Source: Pelagibacterium xiamenense (GTDB lineage: Bacteria; Pseudomonadota; Alphaproteobacteria; Rhizobiales; Devosiaceae). From it: a DNA stretch of 64,000 nucleotides. Below the pieces are notes generated by a model that was given only the letters and a program-made list of their open reading frames with translations, was not told the DNA's origin and did no database searches. Location of the stretch: positions 62,001 to 126,000 of the forward strand of contig NZ_JAJOYS010000001.1 in the NCBI RefSeq assembly GCF_021166475.1, in the 5' to 3' direction. This document shows positions 40,718 through 49,059 of the stretch, one piece after another. Positions within the stretch are counted from its first letter, which is position 1. Every line of letters starts with the position of its first letter. The translations under genes and the position numbers were made by a program.

Positions 40718-40888
40718 ATGTCGTTTGGCGATTTCATCCGCATTGTATTCTCGGTCCTCATTCCGCCGCTGGGCGTCTTTCTCCAGGTCGGTTTCGGACT
40801 GCACTTCTGGCTCAACATTCTCCTCACGCTTCTGGGCTATATCCCCGGGCTGATCCATGCGATCTGGATCATCGCAAAGAAGGGCTAG
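40718..40888 (+). CDS. YqaE/Pmp3-family small membrane protein
   Basis: The 56-residue product runs from ATG 40718 to TAG 40888 and has two membrane helices (about 8-25 and 30-50). It fits the YqaE/Pmp3 family plan: IVFSVLIPPLGVFLQVGFG, then FWLNILLTLLGYIPGLIHAI, ending in IIAKKG. The family affects membrane potential and stress tolerance. AGAGG lies upstream of the ATG. Its last four bases overlap the convergent GNAT gene. Confidence 0.85.
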   Translation: MSFGDFIRIVFSVLIPPLGVFLQVGFGLHFWLNILLTLLGYIPGLIHAIWIIAKKG

Positions 40889-41316
40889 CGGTCGTCCGAA
40901 AGGTCGAAGTCGTACAACGCCATGATTTCCTCACGTCCGCCAAGGCTGCGATAGAGCGCCCGCGCGGGGTGGTTGTCGGTTTCGGTGCCAAGCCACGCAT
41001 AGCGGGCGCCGCCGGCCTTTGCCGCATCGATCAGCGCCGAAAGCACCGCTTTACCGATCCCCCGCCGCTGATGGCTTTCTGCAACGCCAACCTCGTTGAT
41101 GAAGAACTCACGCGGCTTGTCGGGGTGTATGTAGAAAAGCCCCGACGCCATGCCCACGACGGCACCGTCCTCCACCGCGAGGACGATGAGGTAATCCCGA
41201 TTGGCGAGATAGGCCCGCGCAAGTTCGGGATCGATCGGGTTGTCGAAAACGTCGGGTCCCGCGCTCAGAAGGAGCGGCAGGTCGTCCTGCCCCAGAAGTC
41301 TGATCTCGACACTCAC
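40885..41316 (-). CDS. GNAT-family N-acetyltransferase
   Basis: The 143-residue protein is a complete GNAT domain: VEIRLLGQDDLPLLL at the start, VEDGAVVGMASGLFYIH and EVGVAESHQRRGIGKAVLSA (motif A, Q/RxxGxG/A). TDNHPARALYRSLGG is motif B. The acetyl acceptor cannot be read from sequence; small amines, drugs and protein N-termini are all used by relatives. It is convergent with yqaE and upstream (on its strand) of nothing obvious except the HNH and rlmN genes. Confidence 0.87.
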   Translation of the reverse strand: MSVEIRLLGQDDLPLLLSAGPDVFDNPIDPELARAYLANRDYLIVLAVEDGAVVGMASGLFYIHPDKPREFFINEVGVAESHQRRGIGKAVLSALIDAAKAGGARYAWLGTETDNHPARALYRSLGGREEIMALYDFDLSDDR

Positions 41317-41326
41317 CGGCCCGTCC

Positions 41327-41713
41327 CTAACCTGCGCGCCGCGCGCTCTTTGCCGCCCGGCGCTTCCGCGTCATCCGGGTCGGCGCGTGAAACCCCGGCG
41401 GCTTGGTTTTGACCCACGCGATGAATTTCGCGATCTCTGGATCGGCCCTCAAGGCCCCGATATCTGAAAGCCGCCGCGCGATCTCCGCCTCCGAAAACCG
41501 GGCGTGAATGGCGGAGTGGCAAATCTGGTGCAGGCGCACCGTGCCCATGCGCGCGCCGCCCTTCAACCGCGGCGTCAGGTGGTGCCGGCTCGATTTGGCC
41601 TCGGACGGAATGGGCCGCCCACACAGGGGACAAACCTGGTCTTCACGCCTCTCTTCTTCGGCTTCGATGAGGGCCGTGGCCCGTTCGATTTTCTTTGCCG
41701 AAGGCCGGGCCAT
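41327..41713 (-). CDS. HNH-endonuclease domain protein
   Basis: The 128-residue protein has a Cys pair CPLCGRPI (28-35), an HHLTPRLKGG motif (42-51) and LHQICHSAIHARFS, which together form an HNH nuclease zinc core. There is no restriction or mobile context; it lies directly downstream of rlmN (its ATG touches the rlmN stop region) and is likely co-transcribed. Stand-alone HNH proteins of this size in the Hyphomicrobiales have no known role. The C-terminal 30 residues are basic. Confidence 0.82.
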   Translation of the reverse strand: MARPSAKKIERATALIEAEEERREDQVCPLCGRPIPSEAKSSRHHLTPRLKGGARMGTVRLHQICHSAIHARFSEAEIARRLSDIGALRADPEIAKFIAWVKTKPPGFHAPTRMTRKRRAAKSARRAG

Positions 41714-42913
41714 CTAAAGCATGAACGCGTCGCGGTCTTTTTTCTTGAGCCGCTCGGTTTCGCTTTTCAGCTGCCCGCAGGCCGCAAGAATGTCCCGCCC
41801 CCGCGGCGTGCGCACCGGCGACGCATAGCCCGCGCGGTTGACGATGTCGGCGAAGCTCTCGATCCGGTCCCAGTCCGAGCACTGGTAATTCGACCCCGGC
41901 CAGGGGTTGAACGGGATGAGGTTGATCTTGGCGGGGATTTTCGCCAAGAGCCGCACCAGTTCCTTGGCGTCGGCGTCGCTGTCGTTGATGTCCTTGAGCA
42001 TCACATATTCGAAGGTGATGCGCTTGGCGTTCGAGACGCCCGGATAGGTCCGGCAGGCTTCCAGCAGCTCTTCGAGCGGCCATTTCTTGTTGATCGGCAC
42101 GAGCACATCGCGCAGATCGTCGCGCACAGCATGGAGCGAAATCGCGAGCATCACCCCGATCTCGTCGCCCGTCGGCGCGATCTTGGGCACCACCCCGGAC
42201 GTCGAGAGCGTGATCCTGCGCTTGGAGATCGAAAGCCCCGCCCCGTCCGAAGCGATCAGCAAGGCCTTCTTGACGTTGTCGTAATTATAGAGCGGCTCGC
42301 CCATCCCCATCATGACGATATTGGTGATCGCGCGGGTTTCCCCCGCCGGCACCAGCCCGTCTGTGGGTCTGACCCCGCCGGGGAAATCCCCAAGCCTTTC
42401 GCGCGCCATCATCACCTGGGCGAGGATTTCTCCCGCCGTCAGATTACGCACGAGCTTCTGCGTGCCGGTATGGCAGAACGAGCAGGTGAGCGTGCACCCC
42501 ACCTGCGAGGAGACGCACAGCGTGCCACGGTCGGATTCCGGGATATAGACGGTTTCGACCTCGACCGGCGGCATATTGGGATGCGCGGGGTCGCGGAACC
42601 GGAAGAGCCATTTCCGCGTGCCGTCGTTGGACACCTGTTCCGAGACGATCTCGGGCCGCGTGAGGTCGAAAACGTCCCTCAACTCGGCGCGCAGACCCTT
42701 GGAGATATTCGCCATGCGGTCGAAATCGGCGGCGCCGTTGACATAGACCCAGTTCCAGAGCTGGCTGGCACGCATGCGCTGGTCGCGCTCGGAAAGCCCC
42801 ATTTCGCCGAGTTTGCCCGCGATCTCGGCCTTCGAAAGCCCGACAAGCGGCATCCGCCCGCTCGGTGCGGGACGGGGCGCGGAGGAATGATCGATGTCTA
42901 GCGCAAGGCTCAT
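41714..42913 (-). CDS. rlmN: 23S rRNA (adenine2503-C2)-methyltransferase RlmN
   Basis: In this 399-residue radical-SAM methyltransferase, C140, C144 and C147 in the [11 protein letters not shown] stretch bind the 4Fe-4S cluster. The methyl-carrier and acid-base cysteines expected in RlmN are the one near residue 360 and one near the C-terminus (for example DILAACGQL). Other family blocks are RKWLFRF and [20 protein letters not shown]. It methylates A2503 of 23S rRNA and A37 of some tRNAs. It has its own promoter-sized upstream gap (108 bp) and leads to the HNH gene. Confidence 0.95.
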   Translation of the reverse strand: MSLALDIDHSSAPRPAPSGRMPLVGLSKAEIAGKLGEMGLSERDQRMRASQLWNWVYVNGAADFDRMANISKGLRAELRDVFDLTRPEIVSEQVSNDGTRKWLFRFRDPAHPNMPPVEVETVYIPESDRGTLCVSSQVGCTLTCSFCHTGTQKLVRNLTAGEILAQVMMARERLGDFPGGVRPTDGLVPAGETRAITNIVMMGMGEPLYNYDNVKKALLIASDGAGLSISKRRITLSTSGVVPKIAPTGDEIGVMLAISLHAVRDDLRDVLVPINKKWPLEELLEACRTYPGVSNAKRITFEYVMLKDINDSDADAKELVRLLAKIPAKINLIPFNPWPGSNYQCSDWDRIESFADIVNRAGYASPVRTPRGRDILAACGQLKSETERLKKKDRDAFML

Positions 42914-43021
42914 CGTGCCTCTCGCTCCGGGTCTGGTTTTGGGAATTGGACAGTGCGCGCCGCTTACGCCAGCGTCAAGCGCGGCGCTTCCATAGCACAG
43001 GGACGCGCCCGCGCAAAGCCG

Positions 43022-43534
43022 CTAACACGCGTTGTCGATCTCCCGCGAGGCTGCGGTCGCGCCCGAGAGCGAGAAGGTCTGGGTGACCTTGATGCCCCTC
43101 AGGCTCGTGCCCTCGACGGTCATGGTCGATCCCGCGCGGATCGCCGCGGTGGCCGCCTGGGTTTGCGACGGGTCCGCCAGCCAGGCCGCATCCGCCTGCG
43201 TGAACATGGGAAATTCCTGCCCGCCAACCCGCATCACCGCCTGGCTGTCGGGCGCAAAATCATACCCCGCCACGAGGTTGATCTCCGAGCGGATCCCTGC
43301 GCTGGGCCGGTGGGTGATGTAGAAATAGCCCTCGGTGTACCCCTCGGGCGTCGGCTCGGTCGACGACGGCCTGGCGAGAATGAAACAGATCTGCCCCGCG
43401 CTTTCGGTGGTCGCATAGGCCGACCACGCATTGTGATCGCCCAGAACCCGCACCGACTGCGCGGCTGCGCCAAGAGGCGCCATCCCGGCGCAGACCATCA
43501 CCGTAAGGAGCAAGAGCACGCGCCGCATCGACAT
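43022..43534 (-). CDS. Invasion-associated locus B (IalB) family protein 1
   Basis: The 170-residue precursor has a signal peptide (MRRVLLLLTVMVCAGMAPLG then AAAQ-SVRV). The mature IalB-type domain has ICFILARPSSTEP, FYITHRPSAGIRSEINLVAGY and TMTVEGTSLRGIKVTQTFSL. IalB proteins are periplasmic; in Bartonella they aid erythrocyte entry, but they are common in free-living relatives, where the role is unknown. The next IalB gene lies 88 bp upstream on the same strand. Start is ATG 43534; the second ATG two codons on is equally possible. Confidence 0.87.
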   Translation of the reverse strand: MSMRRVLLLLTVMVCAGMAPLGAAAQSVRVLGDHNAWSAYATTESAGQICFILARPSSTEPTPEGYTEGYFYITHRPSAGIRSEINLVAGYDFAPDSQAVMRVGGQEFPMFTQADAAWLADPSQTQAATAAIRAGSTMTVEGTSLRGIKVTQTFSLSGATAASREIDNAC

Positions 43535-43622
43535 GGTTCACCCAGTGTTCGAAATCAAAAACAAAGGCCGGAAAAAGCGTCCGACCTTTGCCAAACTCTT
43601 CGGGCCAAGGCAAGCCGACAGC

Positions 43623-44150
43623 CTATCGCGGGCACTCCTCGGCGGCACGGTTGAGCGCCGCGGTGATCCCGACGAGCGAATAGGTGTCAACCGTATTGGT
43701 GCCGCGCTGCGATGTCGCACGCACGATCAGCGTTGCCCCGGCCTTCATCGCTTCGACGAAACCCGGCTCGTCCTCGATCGAGGCCAGCCAAGCCGATTCG
43801 CCCTGGGTCACCATCGGATAGGACCGCCCGTCGACGCTTGCCGACGCGTTGGGATTGGTCTCGTGGATGGGATACCCCACGATGGTCGCGACCTCGTTGC
43901 GGTTCGTGGGCCTGATGGTCACGAGAAAATGAATGGGGCCCCGGTTCACATTGGTGGGCTCGCTGGACTGCGGGGTCGCCGAAACGTAGCAGATCTTGCC
44001 GCTGTCGTCGCTGTCGGTCCACGCCGTCCAATAGTCGAACACACCCAGGCTTTCCGCCCCCAACGCACCGCCGGCATAAAGGCCGACACTCGTGGCGGCA
44101 AGCGCCCCAGCCAAAATACGGCCCAATGAACGGCCGATCCTTGACGTCAT
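43623..44150 (-). CDS. Invasion-associated locus B (IalB) family protein 2
   Basis: The 175-residue precursor has a signal peptide (ILAGALAATSVGLYAGGALGA) and an IalB domain. Shared patterns with its neighbour include KICYVSATPQSSEPTNVNRG, FLVTIRPTNRNEVATIVGYP and ATLIVRATSQRGTNTVDTYS. The start at 44150 follows GAAGGAAGGG; an upstream reading would spoil the signal peptide. The two paralogs are about 35-40 percent alike by eye and probably came from a tandem duplication. It is the first gene of the pair. Confidence 0.88.
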   Translation of the reverse strand: MTSRIGRSLGRILAGALAATSVGLYAGGALGAESLGVFDYWTAWTDSDDSGKICYVSATPQSSEPTNVNRGPIHFLVTIRPTNRNEVATIVGYPIHETNPNASASVDGRSYPMVTQGESAWLASIEDEPGFVEAMKAGATLIVRATSQRGTNTVDTYSLVGITAALNRAAEECPR

Positions 44151-44376
44151 CGCCAAACCCTTCCTTCTACTCGATACGAAACAATGTCTTTTGCCGGTGC
44201 GAGAGTGTGCACCGTTATGGTTACCAAGGAGCAAAGAAACGCCCAGGCCCGACCCGATTTGCGATAAAGGGAAATAAATTTGGCACCAATTGGGCTTAAC
44301 TCCCGCTCACCTCGATGCAAGTAAGCCCCCGACGCTGAACACGGGCTGAACGCACACTCACGTCGCGGTGAAAGCG

Positions 44377-44916
44377 CTACGCGGCCAGCGGATAATCCTG
44401 CTCGACGACATAAGGCCCGCCCCCAACCGACTCCTTGCTTGAAAACAGGACGAAATGTTCGACCGTGAAGCTCAGGGGCGGGAACCGGCCAGTCTGCGAG
44501 AGGTGATGGGCGAGGTCTTCGGGCTGGGTATCCTTGAGACGCGCAAGCGTCACATGCGGCACGAACTTGCGCCCGTCCGGCACCAGACCCACCCTTTGCA
44601 GCATCCGCTCGTGGCTCGCCTGCAGGCGATTGAGCGCCTCGCTCGGCGCCAGCCCCGCATAAAGCGCGCGCGGCTTGTTGCCGCCGAAAACGCCCAGATG
44701 ATCGATCGTGAGCGCAAAGGGTTCGGCATAGGCGAACCGCGCCAGGATGTCGTCCACCTCATCGGCGGTCCGGTGATCGACGTCGCCGATGTAGCGCAGG
44801 GTGATATGGTAGTTGGCCGGATCGATCCAGCGGGCCCCGGGGACCCCGCCGCGCTTCAAAGAAAGCGAAAAACCGATGTCGGAAGGAATTTCGAGGCCGG
44901 TAAAAAGCCTGGGCAT
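44377..44916 (-). CDS. thpR: RNA 2',3'-cyclic phosphodiesterase (2'-5' RNA ligase family)
   Basis: The 179-residue protein has the two catalytic HxTx motifs HITLRYIG and HVTLARLK, with a symmetric two-lobe fold. ThpR opens 2',3'-cyclic phosphate ends of RNA and can join tRNA halves in vitro. The start is ATG 44916 (MPRLFTGLEIPSDIG), the usual N-terminus. It lies divergent from the BI-1 gene with a 270-bp intergenic region holding the latter's leader. Confidence 0.93.
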   Translation of the reverse strand: MPRLFTGLEIPSDIGFSLSLKRGGVPGARWIDPANYHITLRYIGDVDHRTADEVDDILARFAYAEPFALTIDHLGVFGGNKPRALYAGLAPSEALNRLQASHERMLQRVGLVPDGRKFVPHVTLARLKDTQPEDLAHHLSQTGRFPPLSFTVEHFVLFSSKESVGGGPYVVEQDYPLAA

Positions 44917-45050
44917 GACGCACCCCCGTTTGGCTGTGGCACCGCCCCGTAACCCAGGCGATGCCGGACTGACCGGGCCGTCTGCCGGCCCGCGCAAGCG
45001 GACCCGCAGACGCCTTCCGAATCAAAACGTAACACAGCTTTAGCCTTTCG

Positions 45051-45155
45051 GCGTGTCAAAACGCTGAACACGCGTGCGGCGGCCCGCTTTCGCTTGTAAT
45101 TTCAGCCCCTCGTCTCCATATTACCACCCAACCGGTGCGCATTGTCGGCACCTGG
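45051..45155 (+). promoter_or_regulatory. Structured leader of the BI-1 gene, candidate ybhL-type RNA
   Basis: Two hairpins lie in the gap before the BI-1 gene: GCGTGT (45051-45056) with ACACGC (45068-45073), and CCGGTGC (45132-45138) with GCACC-T-GG (45148-45155). A conserved leader RNA named after ybhL precedes such genes in Hyphomicrobiales (established knowledge). I cannot confirm that this sequence matches its model, so the assignment is tentative. Confidence 0.35.
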
Positions 45156-45186
45156 ACGCTACATTTTCATGAGGATGGAACGAAAA

Positions 45187-45960
45187 ATGGCAGAATACGA
45201 CCGTCAGACCGTCAACGCCGGTCGCGTAGGCACGGCCGCCGCCATAGACGAGGGCCTGCGCGCACACATGCTGCGCGTCTACAACTACATGGGCATCGGT
45301 CTTGTGGTGACCGGCGTGCTCGCCTTCTTTGCAAGCCAGATGGCCGTGACCGCCGACCCTTCGGCCGCCGCCGCGCAGCTTCAGGACGGCACTCTTCTCA
45401 CCCAGTGGGGCGTGCTCCTTTATACAACGCCGCTGATGTGGGTCGTCGCGCTCTCCCCGCTCGCTTTCGTGCTGGTCCTGAGCTTCGGCATCAACAAACT
45501 CTCCTTCTCCGCCGCCCAGATGGTTTACTGGGGTTTCGCCGCGGTGATGGGCCTGTCGCTCTCTTCGATCTTCCTGGTCTATACCGACGCCTCGATCGCC
45601 AAGGTGTTCTTCATCACCGCCGCAATGTTCGGCTCGATGAGCCTTTACGGCTACACCACCAAGCGCGACCTGACGGGCATGGGCTCCTTCCTGATGATGG
45701 GCCTGATCGGCCTCGTCATCGCCATGGTGGTGAACATGTTCCTTCAGAGCGGCATGCTCGACTTCGCGATTTCCGCGATCGGCGTGCTGATCTTCGTGGG
45801 TCTCACCGCCTACGACACCCAGAAGATCAAGGAAGCCTATGTCGAGGGCATGGGCCACGAAAGCCTCGGCAAGCTCGCCATCATGGGCGCGCTGTCGCTG
45901 TACCTCGACTTCATCAACCTCTTCCTGATGCTGCTGCGCCTGTTCGGCAACCGCGAATAA
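45187..45960 (+). CDS. BAX inhibitor-1 (BI-1/YbhL) family membrane protein
   Basis: The 257-residue protein has seven predicted membrane helices and the BI-1 motif near the middle and end (GYTTKRDLTGMGSFLMMGLIG; YDTQKIKEAY). FINLFLMLLRLFG closes the protein, as in the family. Bacterial members are pH-sensitive Ca2+ leak channels or FtsH-protease partners. The ATG at 45187 (MAEYDRQ) is chosen, but ATGs at 45169 and 45175 would only add 6 or 4 residues. A strong bidirectional terminator follows. Confidence 0.93.
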   Translation: MAEYDRQTVNAGRVGTAAAIDEGLRAHMLRVYNYMGIGLVVTGVLAFFASQMAVTADPSAAAAQLQDGTLLTQWGVLLYTTPLMWVVALSPLAFVLVLSFGINKLSFSAAQMVYWGFAAVMGLSLSSIFLVYTDASIAKVFFITAAMFGSMSLYGYTTKRDLTGMGSFLMMGLIGLVIAMVVNMFLQSGMLDFAISAIGVLIFVGLTAYDTQKIKEAYVEGMGHESLGKLAIMGALSLYLDFINLFLMLLRLFGNRE

Positions 45961-45985
45961 CGCAAGCAGATCAGACAGCGAAAAC

Positions 45986-46018
45986 AAAAAGGCCGCGGAG
46001 GATATCCGCGGCCTTTTT
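45986..46018 (+). terminator. Bidirectional intrinsic terminator, BI-1/DUF2794
   Basis: GGCCGCGGA (45991-45999) and TCCGCGGCC (46005-46013) form a 9-bp stem with a 5-nt loop, flanked by AAAAA and TTTTT. It lies between two convergent genes and can serve both. Confidence 0.92.
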
Positions 46019-46043
46019 GCTTGTCCCCGATGCCGCCGTCCGG

Positions 46044-46436
46044 TCACCGCACGACGTAAAGATGCGGATCGAGCACCTTCAAGACATTGGCAAGGTCGTG
46101 CCCGCGCTTCAAAACCCGCCCGTCGGTGCCAAAGACCATGTACTGGCCCTGCTTGCGCGCCAGTTTGGGGTTCTTTTCCACCACATAGAGCGGACGCTCG
46201 GAGGCGCGCTGATAGATCGAAAACAGCGCCCGCTCGCGCAGCATGTCGAGCGCGTAATCCCGCCACTCTCCTGCGGAAACCTTCTTGCCGTAAACGTTGA
46301 GAATGAGCGCCAGTTCGCGCCGGTCGAAACTCACGACACCCGTGCCCCGGCCGGGGTGTCCGGTCTTTGTGCCATCGTATCCGGCAAGACCGCCTGCACT
46401 CACAAATTCGTTCAAGCCCGTGCCCCTCGTCGTCAT
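46044..46436 (-). CDS. DUF2794-family protein
   Basis: The protein is about 130 residues long and matches the alphaproteobacterial DUF2794 family by its core: VSFDRRELALILNVYGKKVS, then GEWRDYALDMLRERALFSIY and KRGHDLANVLKVLDPHLYVV. Function is unknown. The start is not clear: ATG 46436 or ATG 46454 both leave the core intact, and neither has a strong ribosome site. The terminator between 45986 and 46018 serves its 3' end. Confidence 0.75.
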   Translation of the reverse strand: MTTRGTGLNEFVSAGGLAGYDGTKTGHPGRGTGVVSFDRRELALILNVYGKKVSAGEWRDYALDMLRERALFSIYQRASERPLYVVEKNPKLARKQGQYMVFGTDGRVLKRGHDLANVLKVLDPHLYVVR

Positions 46437-46589
46437 GGCAATGTCACGAACCATGATTGCCGCGTTCGCCCCCAAGTGCAACCCCGCGCTTGGCACTGGT
46501 CCATTCGGCCAGAAATCTCCGCTAAAACTTCGAAATTGAGCCACAATCTGTCCGCGCTCGCGCCCCATTGCGCATTTAGCGTTGCATTA

Positions 46590-46743
46590 TTGCCTCCAGT
46601 GGCCGGCCACCAGGTTCACCGAGCCCCCAAACCTTGACCCTGGTCGGTCGGCCCCCCTCTTCCCCCTGAGGGAACCTGATTTCAGGAAGCATGACCTCCA
46701 ATTGCCAAAGACCCTTCGCCCCCGCGCCGGGCGGAGGGTTTTT
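46590..46743 (+). ncRNA. Candidate structured non-coding RNA ending at an orphan terminator
   Basis: This gene-free span on the plus strand would fold as several strong stems. About 46601-46614 (GGCCGGCCACCAGG) pairs with CCTGGTCGGTCGGCC, with one wobble and one bulge. A CCCTC/GAGGG hairpin and CCTGA-TT-TCAGG (46675-46686) follow, then an intrinsic terminator (46711-46743). Neither neighbour is on the plus strand, so the terminator has no gene to serve. 6S RNA would be the first family to test; I could not match its closing stem by eye, so I leave the identity open. The 5' end is not defined. Confidence 0.45.
46711..46743 (+). terminator. Orphan intrinsic terminator
   Basis: ACCCTTCGCCC (46711-46721) pairs with GGGCGGAGGGT (46729-46739) with one T-G wobble, loop CCGCGCC, followed by T-run 46739-46743. 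Both flanking protein genes are on the minus strand, so it ends a plus-strand transcript that starts in the gap or reads through from the BI-1 gene. Confidence 0.8.
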
Positions 46744-46770
46744 CATATCCTCTGGCGGGATCGTGGCTGC

Positions 46771-47511
46771 TCAGATCTCGAATGCCGCCGCGCCGATCAC
46801 GGCGCCCGGCAGGTCCCCGTTCTTTTCCTGGATAAGGATCGCCGCGCCGTCATTTTCGGTGCCCAGCGCTTCGGCGCACGGAATGTTGATTTCCATGCCC
46901 GTCTCGCGCGACCACATCCCGATCGGCTGGCGGCCGGTGACGATATGGGAATAGCTGAGCGCGCGGCCCGAATTCTCGCCGCGTTCGACGTCGACGGTCG
47001 CGCCGGACTTGTAGGTGACGAGCCAGACGATGGCCTCGCCGCCCGCCGCGTTCGGCCCCGCCGAGGCGGTAACGACGCCCTCGCCGGTCATCTCGAGATC
47101 GATCGCGACCGGAAGCTGCGATTGACCAACGAGGTTCAGCACCTCGTCCTCATGGCTCCCCGGCAGCCCATGGGCGCCGTTGACCACCATTTGCGGCGTA
47201 TAGACGCGATTTTTGCCCCAGCTCAGGGCATAGGCGCGCTGCAGTTCGGTATGGGCCGGGCTGGCGAAGGTATCCTCCCAGCCGATATAGTCCCAGTAGT
47301 CGACATGGTAGGCGAGCACGACGACGTCCTCGCGCTCCCCCAGCCGCGCCAGCAGGGCATCGGCGGGCGGGCATGACGAGCAGCCCTGGCTGGTAAAAAG
47401 TTCGACGACCGCGACCGGCGCCGACCGCAATTCCATCCCCGCCGCCATCGGCGCGGCAAAGGCGGTCCATAACGCTGCGACAAGCGTGAGAATGGGGCGG
47501 GGCGCGATCAT
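46771..47511 (-). CDS. DUF1223-family periplasmic protein
   Basis: The 246-residue precursor has a signal peptide (ILTLVAALWTAFAAPMAAG) and a thioredoxin-like N-terminal part with CSSCPP (the pattern VVELFTSQGCSSCPPADALL is the family hallmark). YHVDYWDYIGWEDTFASP and YTPQMVVNG follow. Members are secreted proteins of unknown function, perhaps redox-active through the CxxC pair. The start is ATG 47511; ATG 47541 would add 10 residues before the signal. Downstream on its strand lies the orphan-terminator region. Confidence 0.88.
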   Translation of the reverse strand: MIAPRPILTLVAALWTAFAAPMAAGMELRSAPVAVVELFTSQGCSSCPPADALLARLGEREDVVVLAYHVDYWDYIGWEDTFASPAHTELQRAYALSWGKNRVYTPQMVVNGAHGLPGSHEDEVLNLVGQSQLPVAIDLEMTGEGVVTASAGPNAAGGEAIVWLVTYKSGATVDVERGENSGRALSYSHIVTGRQPIGMWSRETGMEINIPCAEALGTENDGAAILIQEKNGDLPGAVIGAAAFEI

Positions 47512-47611
47512 GGGCAATGTTCTAAGCAATGGATGAAGCACGGGCCAGTCAAATCGCGGTGAAACCTCGCAGGCCGCGGGTTAAGAAATTGCCCACTCTT
47601 CAACAAGGGCT

Positions 47612-49027
47612 TCACCGGTCCGCCGGCCCGGCATAGGCAGCCCGCAATTCCGCGATCTCTTCGAGCGCCGCCTCGAACGCCGACCAGTCGTCCTTGTCCG
47701 CGATCGGCGCCCAGAGCGCTTCCATCTCCTCGATCACCATCGTGCGCGGCCGGGCGCGGTCGAAATAGGGATGCGCCCGCGCTCCGGGCCGCGCTTGGTA
47801 GTTCGAAAGCGCCGCCCTGACAGGCTCGAATTCCGCCGCCGCATAAGCCGAAGCTGCGGGGCTGGCACCGAGCCGCTCGGCATCCGCCCCGCCGCGCAGA
47901 TCGAAAATGACCTGCTCGAACGGCGGATTGATCGCGCCCAGGAACTTGAAAAGCGCTGCCGTGAATTCGGCATCCTGATCTTCCCCCGCCGGTACGAGCG
48001 CCAGCCGCTCGAGCACCGCCAGCGCCAGCCCCCGCTGAAAGGCCGGCCAGAAGCGGTTGAGCGCCGGTTCGAGCTTGGGGATGTCGCTCAGGGGCACGAG
48101 ACACTCTGCGAGCCGCGTGAGGTTCCACGCCAGCGCGTCGGGCTGGCGCCCGAAGGCGTAGAGCCCGCCCTGGTCGAAATAGGCCGCCGTGAACCCGGCC
48201 TCGTAACGGTCGAGGAACCGCCACGGGCCATAGTCGAAGGCTTCACCGGTGATGTTGATGTTGTCAGAGTTTAGGACGCCATGAACGAACCCCGCCGCGA
48301 TCATCCGCGCGCCGGTTTTGGCCACGGCCTCGCAGACCGCGCCCAGAAAGGCCGGCACTTTTTGCGCCTCGGCCAGATCACCGAGATGGGGATAATAGTG
48401 GGCGATCGCATGATCGACGAGGCGCCGGATATTCTCCGTGTCCTCGAGGTAGGCAAGACGCTGGAACGTGCCGATCCGGATATGGGAATGCGACAGCCGC
48501 ACGAGCACCGAGGATCGCGTAGGCGACGGTTCGTCGTTGCGCATCAGGGATTCACCCGTTTCGATCAGAGAGAAACTCTTGGACGTATCGACCCCGAGCG
48601 CCTCGAGCATTTCGGTCGCGAGCACCTCGCGCACCCCGCCCTTCAGGGTCAGCCGCCCGTCGCCGCCGCGCGACCATGGCGTCGTACCCGACCCCTTGGT
48701 CCCCAGATCGAGCAGCCGCCCGTCCTCGAGGTCGCGCAATTGCGCGAACAAAAAGCCGCGCCCGTCGCCGAGGTCGGGGTTGTAGACCTGGAACTGATGC
48801 CCGTGATAGCGCAGCGCGAGCGGGGTCCTGAAGCTCCCCTCAAACGGTTCGAACCACCCGAACCGCGCGATCCAGTCTTCGTCGGAAAGCCCGCCAAGGC
48901 CCACGCGTTCCGCCCAGCGCCGGTTGCGGTAGCGCAGGACGGTCCTGGGGAAATCGGCCGCTTCGACGGGATCGAAGAAATCGGGCCCGAGCCCGGCATG
49001 GACGGTTTCGAACTTGGCTTGAGGCAC
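47612..49027 (-). CDS. selO: Protein adenylyltransferase SelO
   Basis: The 471-residue pseudokinase-fold enzyme transfers AMP to Ser/Thr/Tyr of target proteins, in other bacteria in the redox response. Family blocks: LRYHGHQFQVYNPDLGDGRG, LDLGTKGSGTTPWSRGGDGR, SHIRIGTFQRLAYLEDT and the Mg-binding HGVLNSDNINITGEAFDYGP. The residue pairs expected for metal and ATP contact are present. It is slightly shorter than E. coli SelO (about 480). No selenocysteine codon is seen. It is a single gene with 32 bp to the anti-sigma gene. Confidence 0.95.
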   Translation of the reverse strand: MPQAKFETVHAGLGPDFFDPVEAADFPRTVLRYRNRRWAERVGLGGLSDEDWIARFGWFEPFEGSFRTPLALRYHGHQFQVYNPDLGDGRGFLFAQLRDLEDGRLLDLGTKGSGTTPWSRGGDGRLTLKGGVREVLATEMLEALGVDTSKSFSLIETGESLMRNDEPSPTRSSVLVRLSHSHIRIGTFQRLAYLEDTENIRRLVDHAIAHYYPHLGDLAEAQKVPAFLGAVCEAVAKTGARMIAAGFVHGVLNSDNINITGEAFDYGPWRFLDRYEAGFTAAYFDQGGLYAFGRQPDALAWNLTRLAECLVPLSDIPKLEPALNRFWPAFQRGLALAVLERLALVPAGEDQDAEFTAALFKFLGAINPPFEQVIFDLRGGADAERLGASPAASAYAAAEFEPVRAALSNYQARPGARAHPYFDRARPRTMVIEEMEALWAPIADKDDWSAFEAALEEIAELRAAYAGPADR

Positions 49028-49059
49028 TGGCGATCCTGGCTATTGGCGCGCCGGGGAGC

